A DNA stretch of 64,000 nucleotides, taken from the NCBI GenBank assembly GCA_902776985.1, contig CACYSD010000021.1, positions 5,651 through 69,650 of the forward strand, in the 5' to 3' direction. Below are positions 25,580 to 32,823 of the stretch, piece by piece (the stretch's first letter is position 1; each line of letters starts with the position of its first letter). Origin of the DNA: UBA3839 sp902776985 (lineage in GTDB: Bacteria; Bacteroidota; Bacteroidia; Bacteroidales; Bacteroidaceae). The translations under genes were made by a program, and so were the position numbers. Under the pieces are notes generated by a model. That model did no database searches. It worked only from the letters and a program-made list of their open reading frames with translations, and was not told the DNA's origin.

Positions 25580-28500
25580 TCACTCCATCGGCTTAATCAT
25601 CGACTCTATGAATTGGATTTCTTCATCTGAAAGATTGTACTTCTTGTAGAGTTCCTCGTCTGTCCAAGGTTTTGAGAAGTCTTGGAGAGGAACGAATTGA
25701 TAGACATCCCTTGCTGCATCTTGTGTTTTCTTTTTAATAAAAACCAGATAACGAAAGAATCTAGATTTTATATATGATATTACATTATAAGACTCTTCTC
25801 TTGATTTGAAGCCTCTCTCACTACGAATCACGATATATGTGTCTGTGCATACACTATTTGGCTCACCATAAAAAGGAATACCAAGTATTTGATGTGGAAA
25901 TGCATCACCTGCACCATATGCTTTAGAAATATAAACTTTATGGAGTGGTATGGCACTATGGTTTTTAGGGATATCATTGATATTAACCCATCCATATCCA
26001 CTTGACACTAATTGTTTGTTCAAATAACATTTTATATCATGAATACGATCTTGTTTCAAGAAATAGCCACGCCAACTTGTGCTAAGTTGAGTTCCTTGGT
26101 CAAAATGGTGTCTTGCACAAACTAAAGACGCGAAAGAATTCTCATTATAATAATGTAGACCTTCAATTGATGAAATTTTCCTCAATATATTCTCTGCTTT
26201 CCCATCTCGAATTACCATTCCCCAATCATTAAGAAAACTATTCTTGATAGAAATTTCTCCATTCTGAAGAAGAACATAATTACAGGTGCCATTATAATTA
26301 GTTTCATATAAGAAATAACATATTCCACCTTTTATTTCCACCCCAGGAAAACATTCGTTTGCATTAATAAAATCACGAATATATCTAAAATGATTGCTAT
26401 TGAGTATTTCTTCTGCCCATTCTTCTGAGAGTCCCCTTCCTTGCTTAGTCATCCATCTTGACGGGGTAATTAATGAAACATATTTTGACTTCAATTTGCA
26501 TGAAATATCTATAAACTGTGGATAGATGGCTGTTGATGACGTACACTCACCTTTGTCCATCACTTGATACGGCGGATTACCTACTATTGCGTCTAATTTC
26601 ATGTTTTCGTTATTGTTGATTTTCCAGAAGTGTTTGCCATCTCTAAATGTATTGACAATTGCTTCAGGTTTTTCAGAAATGTTTTCTATTAAGTTTGGAT
26701 AATATTGTGCATTGACTCTTGTGTTTCGGAAACCGGCAAGGGTCCGTTTGGTGATACTCTTTGCCATCGGAGTCTTGCATACTACAAGAATGTTTTCCTC
26801 AATTGTTGCATCCCATAGCTGCATTGCAAAGGCATGACCGATATTGCCGTATTTCTGCTTCGCAGCCTCCACTCTAGACCTGTATATGTTGTATGCTACA
26901 TACAGCGGATAAAGACCGCTCTTGGAGTTTATCTCAAGGATATGCGCTTCGGGACGGAACACGTCTTTGGTTACCTGTCCCTGATTGACCCAACGGGGAA
27001 TGCTGATGGGTTGCTTGAAATCCTCGTCATAGAAACACCAACCGCCCAAGCAGTCGCTCATGTGCATGTTTACAACTCGCCAAGGAGTCAAGACCGTTTC
27101 CTTGTCTGGATTACGGAACGTATTGAAGATGGCTGCGATACGTTCTATCCTTTCCTCTATGGTAAACTTATCCGCAGCACGAGCCATTTCTCTGATTCGT
27201 TTTCCCGCCTCACGGAAGATGTCAGGATCGTAGTATTTCTTGAACTTCTCAAACTTCTCCTTATCCACGCCCTTTGGCATGAACTCTTCCCAAGAAGTAT
27301 CGTCTATAAGTGTGGCAAAGTTGTCAATCGTGATTTCTTCATTTTCGTTTTTCAGCTCTGCTCCATAAATCAGCAGTGGCATACGTATGGAGATTCCTCG
27401 CAGTATACTGATGGCATTGCGACGCTGGTTGCTCATTGCCTTCAGTTCCTCCAATCGGGCCTTTTCCTCAGGCGTCAGTTCTTTCTTCTTTTTCTTCTCC
27501 AGACGTTCCTTCTCTGCATACTGCTCGTTGGTGAATCCTTGCTGGTTAACATCTATGTTGCCAGTTTTCGCCATTGCCTTTGTGGTTCCGATTGTCTTTT
27601 TCAGGTCATCGAAGTCACGCAACTCCACATCTGTCAACTTCAGCAGTTCGTCGTTATAGAGTGCCCCATCCTCAAAACCACATTGAACAACCTTCTCAAT
27701 CTGGGCTTTCTTCAACTGACTCATCATCTTGTTCACATCATAGGGTTTCATCTGTGAACCGTTGATGCTTATGATTGGGCAGAAGTTCAGGAAGTCGCCC
27801 AGGATTCTGCGATCTTCCTCTGTCTGCTTACCTGCCTTAGCGCTTACCTTTGCCGTTTCTGCCAATACTCTTAATGTCCTGTCGGGAGCGAAGTCGAAGG
27901 CATAGCATTGTTCCTTCATGCGTCCGTGACAGGTGAAAGGTGTCTGCACGCGGAATATGGTCTGCATGTACTGAGCTGCTGAGGTGCTGAACGAACCAGC
28001 CATCATAAATACTGCCGTCCAGGGTTTAATGCTCACACCTGTTGTAAGGCGTCCGCAAGAGAGTGTGATGGTATAGGTCTCGTCTGGGTCTTTACCTATG
28101 GCTTTCTCCACCATTGTCAAGGCTTCTGTGTTTTCCTCGTCTTCATCACCGTTTCCTGCCACATTGACAATCTGGAACATTCCGAAGACTGGATGTGCCT
28201 TTAGCTTTGCACTCAATGCCCTTGCTGATTTCACTCCGGGAACAAGCCACAGCGTATGGCGGAAGATGCTACGGAACGTATCGTTGGTGTAGGGATAGAG
28301 GCTTTCCTTGTCTTCCTTACAGAGCAGGGTAAGGAATCTGTCAACGTCCCTGTCGTGAACGAAGGTGTCATCATCCCGCGTTCGGAAGAACTCACGGAAG
28401 TTGAATGCCTTTTCGTCTCCTACATACTCGCTCATCAGGTTGCCGAGGTCGTAGGTATAGATATTGATTGCAGGAAGGGAGGCATAGGGATTAGGTTCGT

Positions 28501-29548
28501 ATGGGTTGTCCACGTCCCATGCCTGCTTGGCTTTCTGCTCCATCACATAGTCCCAAGTAAATATCTCTTCCTCGCTATAGTCGTCGAAGAGGTTGAAAGG
28601 TGTACCTGAGAGTTGGAGAACCTTGGTATTCTCCTTTATCAGTTCCTTAAGCACATTCTGACCGAGTTCAGTCTTGGTGCCTTCATGTGCCTCGTCAACA
28701 ATGACGAAGTCCCATGGTGTCTTGAATATCTCGTTGTTTTTGTCAAACTTGCCACCTACCTGCTCCGAACCTCGGAGATCCTGCATGGAAGCAAAATAGA
28801 CATACTTATTCCCTTTTCCAGTTAGTTGTTCGAGCTTCCCGAACAACTCACCGTTTCCTCTTGAACCATAGTGGTAATCCTTCCTGTCGTAGAATATCTT
28901 GCCGAAATCATCGAACCATCCTTTATCAACAACAGGACGGTGGGTTAGTATAAGCGTCCTGACAAATCCCTCTTCCTTGACTACCTGCAAGGCAGAGAGC
29001 GTCTTACCGAAGCGCATCTTGGCATTCCACAGCATTTGGTTGCCTTTCTTGAATCGCTTGCGGGTCTTGTCGATTGCCTCCTGCTGTTCCGGACGAAATA
29101 TGATGGGTGTCTGTCCCTGGGTGACATCAGACGGATGCAGGCTCGTCTCGCCATTCTTGACTGCTGCTATTGCCTTCTTCACGGTCTCAAGGTCGCAGCA
29201 GAACCATTCATCTGCTCCTTTCACACCGTCAAACTCCTTCTTCTTTACTCCGGAGCGTTCAAGCACCTTGTGTACCTGCTTGTCGTTGAACGTCATTATC
29301 ATGCCGCTACGGACGAAGATGCTGATTTCAGTGTAAAGCAGCTGATAGGCTATGCCGGCTGTTCGAGTATACTCACGGATTCGCTTGTGGGCAGCCTTCT
29401 CCAATACGGAAGTGTTGTTGAAGAGGTTGGAGCCGTCGTCCTCGTCAAGTGTGGTGTCGCCTATCTTCAGGCAGTCCTTATGTCTGTCATCGCTGATTGC
29501 AAAGACATATATCAGCTTGGATTTAAGGGATGAGGAAAATGTTGCCAT
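25580..29548 (-). CDS. Restriction-modification large subunit: GIY-YIG-like domain, DEAD/DEAH helicase, Eco57I-like methylase region
   Basis: A 1322-residue fusion. Residues 1-110 resemble GIY-YIG/T5orf172 nuclease domains (IYVFAISDDRHKDCLKIGDT, then an HKRIREYT arginine). Residues 170-550 form a superfamily 2 helicase: NAKMRFGKTLS as motif I (no classic GxGKT), VIVDEAHEG near 279, LSGTPF near 313 and GRLTTGVSIKPW near 497. A charged coiled-coil linker rich in Lys/Glu follows at about 690-720. Near residue 988 VGNPPYQ is motif IV of N6-adenine methyltransferases, and the last 330 residues look like a target-recognition region. No SAM-binding motif I is visible here; the neighbouring M subunit has one. 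The C-terminal portion is clearly more AT-rich than the rest. It should cut or modify foreign DNA together with the M subunit encoded 5 nt upstream. Confidence 0.8.
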   Translation of the reverse strand: MATFSSSLKSKLIYVFAISDDRHKDCLKIGDTTLDEDDGSNLFNNTSVLEKAAHKRIREYTRTAGIAYQLLYTEISIFVRSGMIMTFNDKQVHKVLERSGVKKKEFDGVKGADEWFCCDLETVKKAIAAVKNGETSLHPSDVTQGQTPIIFRPEQQEAIDKTRKRFKKGNQMLWNAKMRFGKTLSALQVVKEEGFVRTLILTHRPVVDKGWFDDFGKIFYDRKDYHYGSRGNGELFGKLEQLTGKGNKYVYFASMQDLRGSEQVGGKFDKNNEIFKTPWDFVIVDEAHEGTKTELGQNVLKELIKENTKVLQLSGTPFNLFDDYSEEEIFTWDYVMEQKAKQAWDVDNPYEPNPYASLPAINIYTYDLGNLMSEYVGDEKAFNFREFFRTRDDDTFVHDRDVDRFLTLLCKEDKESLYPYTNDTFRSIFRHTLWLVPGVKSARALSAKLKAHPVFGMFQIVNVAGNGDEDEENTEALTMVEKAIGKDPDETYTITLSCGRLTTGVSIKPWTAVFMMAGSFSTSAAQYMQTIFRVQTPFTCHGRMKEQCYAFDFAPDRTLRVLAETAKVSAKAGKQTEEDRRILGDFLNFCPIISINGSQMKPYDVNKMMSQLKKAQIEKVVQCGFEDGALYNDELLKLTDVELRDFDDLKKTIGTTKAMAKTGNIDVNQQGFTNEQYAEKERLEKKKKKELTPEEKARLEELKAMSNQRRNAISILRGISIRMPLLIYGAELKNENEEITIDNFATLIDDTSWEEFMPKGVDKEKFEKFKKYYDPDIFREAGKRIREMARAADKFTIEERIERIAAIFNTFRNPDKETVLTPWRVVNMHMSDCLGGWCFYDEDFKQPISIPRWVNQGQVTKDVFRPEAHILEINSKSGLYPLYVAYNIYRSRVEAAKQKYGNIGHAFAMQLWDATIEENILVVCKTPMAKSITKRTLAGFRNTRVNAQYYPNLIENISEKPEAIVNTFRDGKHFWKINNNENMKLDAIVGNPPYQVMDKGECTSSTAIYPQFIDISCKLKSKYVSLITPSRWMTKQGRGLSEEWAEEILNSNHFRYIRDFINANECFPGVEIKGGICYFLYETNYNGTCNYVLLQNGEISIKNSFLNDWGMVIRDGKAENILRKISSIEGLHYYNENSFASLVCARHHFDQGTQLSTSWRGYFLKQDRIHDIKCYLNKQLVSSGYGWVNINDIPKNHSAIPLHKVYISKAYGAGDAFPHQILGIPFYGEPNSVCTDTYIVIRSERGFKSREESYNVISYIKSRFFRYLVFIKKKTQDAARDVYQFVPLQDFSKPWTDEELYKKYNLSDEEIQFIESMIKPME

Positions 29549-29553
29549 AGGTA

Positions 29554-30546
29554 TTATTGGATAAGGTCGATAAAACGTATTTTCTTTTTATTGTTTGCCC
29601 AGTCACGGATTTGGCAGTAGGTGCCGTTGTGGTGGCGGATGTCGTCTTTCTCACAGCCCGTGCAGGGGATGATGCGCTCAGTCCTTTCATCGAACAGACC
29701 GCCTGATACTTCTGTGGTACTATGACAGCTGTCAGGAACAACTCCTTTCAGCCCGTCCATCTGAAACAGGTTCCAGGAAACAATGTAGGCGATATAGTTG
29801 ATGGATTTAAGCATCGGCGCCTTGCCGAACTTTGCCTGATAGTTCTCGATGAATGTCCAGAGCAGAGCTTCACGGGCAAGAAGTAGGTTGTCGCCCTGCC
29901 ATTCATAGCCGTAAGTGTTCTTATAGGCAGTCTGCGCCCAGTCGAGCCATTCACCGCTGACATCAACATTCTCGCTGATAACCCTCAGCTTACGGTCGAG
30001 TATTCCTATACGTTCAGACAAAGGGATTGCCTCGCCTGTCGTGGTGTCGTAACGGCTGACGAGATAAGGTGCCTCGCCGCAGGTTATCTCCATGCGAGTG
30101 GCACGAACATAGTCTTTCCAGGTCTTATCTTCAGGGAAGGTTATCTTTTCTTTCGTGGCTTTCCATGTATGGTTTGTAGTATCTTCCACATTGAAGACAT
30201 CCTTGCGCTCGAACCACGCTTCATCAACAAGGTTGTTCTGGGCATTGCACACCCACGAAGGGGTGAAGACCTCAGCCATGTCCTTGGCTCGGTCAGTCTG
30301 TTGTTGTTTGGATTTAAGCACACGGGGCATTATTACCATTCCATGTTCACCAGTAATCAGGTGAGGAAGAATCTCGGAATGGTAATTATACTCTGGACCG
30401 AGCGCCTCATAGTCATGCGTCGCCCAGAAGATGTTATTTCCAGTGGTATGGTCTTTAAGGAGCGTCTTCAGCACTTCCTCCGACAATACCATAATATCAT
30501 CCTCCCTGATGTCTATACAAGAAGGAGTGTTTTCGGTATTCTGCAT
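29554..30546 (-). CDS. Restriction-modification M subunit (N6-adenine methyltransferase-like, motif I only)
   Basis: A 330-residue protein upstream of the helicase subunit, separated by 5 nt. AEVFTPSWVCNAQNNLVDEAWF (FTP at residues 94-96) is the motif X-like start of gamma-type DNA adenine methyltransferases. MEITCGEAPYLVSRYD (153-167) is the probable SAM-binding motif I, in an ITCGEAPYL form. GYEWQGDNLLLAREALLWTF near 213-232 is a further conserved block. No DPPY/NPPY catalytic motif is present; it lies in the partner protein. A C-terminal CTGC with CH and CQ residues may bind zinc. Similar proteins are called restriction endonuclease subunit M. ATG 30546 is the first possible start after an in-frame stop at about 30579. 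The long leader contains a 40-codon frame. Confidence 0.75.
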   Translation of the reverse strand: MQNTENTPSCIDIREDDIMVLSEEVLKTLLKDHTTGNNIFWATHDYEALGPEYNYHSEILPHLITGEHGMVIMPRVLKSKQQQTDRAKDMAEVFTPSWVCNAQNNLVDEAWFERKDVFNVEDTTNHTWKATKEKITFPEDKTWKDYVRATRMEITCGEAPYLVSRYDTTTGEAIPLSERIGILDRKLRVISENVDVSGEWLDWAQTAYKNTYGYEWQGDNLLLAREALLWTFIENYQAKFGKAPMLKSINYIAYIVSWNLFQMDGLKGVVPDSCHSTTEVSGGLFDERTERIIPCTGCEKDDIRHHNGTYCQIRDWANNKKKIRFIDLIQ

Positions 30547-30635
30547 ACGCCATGCATTGACGCGTATTGCTTATCATCGGAGGTGTAGGCTTGGCCATAG
30601 AGCACAAAGAAAGCATGAACGATCTTCTCATCCAT
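30513..30635 (-). CDS. Possible 40-residue leader peptide overlapping the M-subunit start
   Basis: An ATG at 30635 opens a 40-codon frame (MDEKIVHAFFVLYGQAYTSD...) ending at TAG 30515-30513, so it overlaps the M-subunit start by 34 nt in another frame. The amino-acid composition is protein-like, and the frame remains open upstream to a TGA about 42 nt before the ATG. It could be a regulatory upstream frame or the tail of a decayed gene. No family was recognised. Confidence 0.25.
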   Translation of the reverse strand: MDEKIVHAFFVLYGQAYTSDDKQYASMHGVCRIPKTLLLV

Positions 30636-30840
30636 ACTTCTCGGCTCTAGCACAAGCCTACCAATCCAGATAAGTCACGTCCATGCTTAGCGCACAGACG
30701 CTTGCAACTTATTCTTTCGGATTGGACTTTTAGAATGTGCTAGATTCAGAAGTATAACCGAATAACAGCAAACGCTTGTTATAATAATAAAATGTTCCAC
30801 ACCGCCGCTCCCGCTGAAGCACCTTTGCGGTGTTCATTGG

Positions 30841-30871
30841 CAAAGTTACGATTAAGCGAGCGGAATACAAA
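30841..30871 (-). promoter_or_regulatory. Promoter of the restriction-modification operon, embedded in a repeat
   Basis: On the minus strand, TTTG (30871-30868), a 19-nt spacer, then TAACTTTG (30848-30841). The predicted start is near 30836, leaving a leader of about 290 nt. The second repeat unit has the equivalent TTTG, but its -7 box reads TTACGTTG and does not match the consensus. Confidence 0.65.
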
Positions 30872-31017
30872 ATGAAAGTCCAAAAAACTTTCATTTTTAT
30901 TGCCGAGCGTGAGTAACTAAGAGCGCAGCTCAACGTAACGATTAACCGAGCGCAATACAAAACAAAAAGATATTTTTTTTGTTTTATTACCGAGGTGCAG
31001 CCTAACTAAGACTATAG
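30841..31017. repeat. Two ~90-bp imperfect tandem repeats
   Basis: Unit A (30841-30930) and unit B (30931-31017) both read CAA..GT(T)A ACGATTAA, GCGAG or CCGAG, then AATACAAAA. A poly-A/T hairpin follows (GAAAG/CTTTC in A, ACAAAAA/TTTTTGT in B), then TATT(G/A)CCGAG and a CTAACTAAG-like end (GTAACTAAG in unit A). Hairpin sequences differ while position and symmetry are kept. Confidence 0.6.
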
Positions 31018-31085
31018 TTAACATTATAAAATCGTTTGATAATACACAAAAACAAAAAATGAGAAAAACTACAATGGCACAAGAT

Positions 31086-31116
31086 TTTGCATTTAAATGG
31101 AAATGTATTATCTTTG
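31086..31116 (+). promoter_or_regulatory. Promoter of the DUF6078 gene
   Basis: TTTG (31086-31089), a 19-nt spacer, then TATCTTTG (31109-31116), a full consensus match. The predicted start near 31122 gives a 60-nt AT-rich leader. Confidence 0.75.
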
Positions 31117-31184
31117 CAAAAAGATTGTTAAGGGTACATATCTGTTTCCCTCTATTTTAATTATTAACTAAAACTTTTTATACC

Positions 31185-31628
31185 ATGTACAACGCAGAAT
31201 TAAACTATGAAACTGTTCCGAATTGTTACAAGCACTGTAACATTAGTGAGTGTCCTCTGGCAGACAACTGCTTGAGATTCAAAGCCTATCAGATATTGCC
31301 AGAAACAATAGAAGAAGTGATTATGATAAACCCGAAGGCTTCGCCTGAATCATCGGGAAAGTGTAAATATCACCGACCTGTAGAAACTATTATCATGTCA
31401 AGAGGATTTAATCATATAAAAAGCCTCTTGACTGCTGATCAATACAAAAGATTCAAGGACATAGCCATTAGCACCTTTGGTAAAACGGGGTATTATCGCG
31501 ATATGCACGGGAAAACGCCAATTCCTCCTAAGGAGCAGAAACAATATATGTCTATTCTGCTGAAAATCAGTGCAAAATTTAAGCCCGATGAGGTTTTTGA
31601 ATCCTTCGAAACCCTCCCCGACTGGTAA
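31185..31628 (+). CDS. DUF6078-like cysteine-rich small protein
   Basis: A 147-residue cytosolic protein of unknown function. The N-terminal half has a metal-site-like cysteine cluster: Cys14, Cys18, Cys23 and Cys29 in NCYKHCNISECPLADNCLRF, with Cys60 in GKCKY. The C-terminal half is helical and basic and contains FNHIKSLLTADQYKRFKDIA. I recall Bacteroidetes proteins with this CPLADxCLR signature as DUF6078. It is a single gene with its own strong promoter and a strong terminator, placed beside the restriction-modification locus but transcribed away from it. Whether it is linked to that locus is unknown. Confidence 0.7.
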   Translation: MYNAELNYETVPNCYKHCNISECPLADNCLRFKAYQILPETIEEVIMINPKASPESSGKCKYHRPVETIIMSRGFNHIKSLLTADQYKRFKDIAISTFGKTGYYRDMHGKTPIPPKEQKQYMSILLKISAKFKPDEVFESFETLPDW

Positions 31629-31905
31629 TTCCAAAAAAACAAACTATTATTCTAAAATAGTTTCACCGAAGTGAAACAAAAGTTTCACCGAAGAGAAACT
31701 TAAGTTTCAGCGCAGTGAAAATAAAGTTTCACTGCGCTGAAACTTTTTTCCCACTGTAGTTTAACGATTTTGGTTGACTACTTTCAGTCTTAATTGTAAT
31801 ATTGGTTGACTTTGTTTTATACTTATTTTTAATCTCGGTTGACTATGTATATATTTAACACGAATTGCAGAAGAACCAAATCTGTTGACTGAGTTCTTTT
31901 ACAGT
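31629..31905. other. Hairpin cluster and TTGACT repeat array
   Basis: Two related 18-nt palindrome-like units, GTTTCACCGAAGTGAAAC at about 31659-31676 and GTTTCACCGAAGAGAAAC at about 31682-31699, precede a perfect terminator hairpin (31703-31744). After it come four copies of (G)GTTGACT at 31772, 31804, 31837 and 31882, spaced 32, 33 and about 45 bp. Confidence 0.6.
31703..31744 (+). terminator. DUF6078 gene terminator
   Basis: A perfect 18-bp stem, AGTTTCAGCGCAGTGAAA (31703-31720) with TTTCACTGCGCTGAAACT (31727-31744), loop ATAAAG, followed by a T run. It lies about 75 nt after the gene. Confidence 0.82.
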
Positions 31906-32721
31906 TTACTCGTTGTAAAGGTAGAGACGGGTAATTTCATTGAGGGGAGTGATGTTGTCGGGGACGCGTTCGAGAATCATCCAGTCGGTGTGGAAGTCGT
32001 TGCGCATTTCAACGGCGATGCGGTTTTTTGTGAGCCACTTTATCCGATAGGTTCCATTATCATCAATATAGGATTTCTTGCTTTCAAAGGTGATGACTGA
32101 GACATGGCCTCCACGGGGAGTGAGCGTGACCATTTTATTGGACATGAACACCAAGAAGCATTTGTAGTAACGGCTGCGGGAATAGTCCTTATGCATCTTG
32201 GGCAGGGCTTTCTTCACGTCTCGCAGTTCGTCAACATAGCCGAAGAAGCGCCAAGTGCCTACGGCAGGGTTCTTAGAATCTTTGTCGTAAGTTCCGGTAA
32301 GCGCATCGAAGAATGCCTTGCCGAAAAGGGAATACTTGTTTGACTCGTATTTCTCTATGCACCAGTCGTTGTTGGGGAAGTACTTGTGGTTCCGGTATGT
32401 ACTCCACCACTTAAGCTTGAATCCGTCAGCATTGCTGTCGTAAACGAGAGGGGTCTTTATGCTATCGTTCTTGTGATGTGCACCAGTATAGTTGAAAACC
32501 CCGTGGTCGTTGTTGGAAAGACTGAAAGTTTTGTTGTTGCCTGCAACCATAAGTGTGATGCTGTCGGTGCAGATCTTGTACTGCTCAAAGGGTGCAGGGA
32601 TTTCGCCCTGTGAGCCTGTGAGGGTTGTCATCTTGTAGATACCGCGCGGATTCTCTGTCTGCGCTGTTGCACTCATCGCTGCTGCAGCGAGAAGTGCTGT
32701 GAGAAGTGTTTTTGTGTTCAT
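31906..32721 (-). CDS. Secreted protein, DUF4488-like
   Basis: A 271-residue protein with a clear signal peptide (MNTKTLLTALLAAAAMSATAQ). Two similar halves each contain a GxYKMTT or VGTWRFF opening, a charged loop and beta strands. This is reminiscent of lipocalin-like DUF4488 proteins found in Bacteroidetes; the assignment is from memory and uncertain. There are no catalytic motifs. The same GxW opening occurs in the 172-residue protein at 54062-54580. It lies last in a minus-strand row of envelope genes, with an 8-bp repeat array starting 9 nt upstream of its ATG. Confidence 0.55.
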   Translation of the reverse strand: MNTKTLLTALLAAAAMSATAQTENPRGIYKMTTLTGSQGEIPAPFEQYKICTDSITLMVAGNNKTFSLSNNDHGVFNYTGAHHKNDSIKTPLVYDSNADGFKLKWWSTYRNHKYFPNNDWCIEKYESNKYSLFGKAFFDALTGTYDKDSKNPAVGTWRFFGYVDELRDVKKALPKMHKDYSRSRYYKCFLVFMSNKMVTLTPRGGHVSVITFESKKSYIDDNGTYRIKWLTKNRIAVEMRNDFHTDWMILERVPDNITPLNEITRLYLYNE

Positions 32722-32729
32722 TTTGTGAG

Positions 32730-32793
32730 TTCTTAAGTTTTTAAGTTCTTGAGTTTTTAAGTTCTTAAGTTCTTAAGTTCTTAAGTTCTTAAG
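32730..32793. repeat. 8-bp tandem repeat array (TTYTTAAG, 8 units)
   Basis: Eight consecutive octamers: TTCTTAAG, TTTTTAAG, TTCTTGAG, TTTTTAAG, then four TTCTTAAG. On the transcribed minus strand it reads CTTAAGAA and lies 9 nt before the ATG at 32721. A longer array of the same unit occupies 36331-36426. Confidence 0.85.
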
Positions 32794-32823
32794 TTTCTGC
32801 GGGGAGATCCGAAGAACATGGGG

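Larger units (their letters stand above)
30547..31184. other. 638-bp divergent control region between the M-subunit gene and the DUF6078 gene
   Basis: It contains a 40-codon minus-strand frame (30635-30513), a pair of ~90-bp imperfect direct repeats (30841-31017), a minus-strand promoter within the first repeat unit and a plus-strand promoter at 31086-31116. The sequence is very AT-rich from 30880 onward. No longer coding frame is convincing. Confidence 0.5.

Noticed and set aside
26834..27757. Plus-strand frame of 307 codons opposite the restriction helicase gene
   Set aside because: Antisense to a continuous helicase coding region with conserved motifs; no start signal or recognisable domain.
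30730..30960. Minus-strand 76-codon frame with an internal YCARLIVTL/YSARLIVTL repeat
   Set aside because: The internal repetition merely reflects the two ~90-bp DNA repeats; the frame crosses the predicted promoter of the restriction operon.
31655..31745. Palindromic units considered as a short CRISPR array
   Set aside because: Units are only about 18 nt, are separated by a few bases rather than 30-nt spacers, vary in sequence and end in a terminator.
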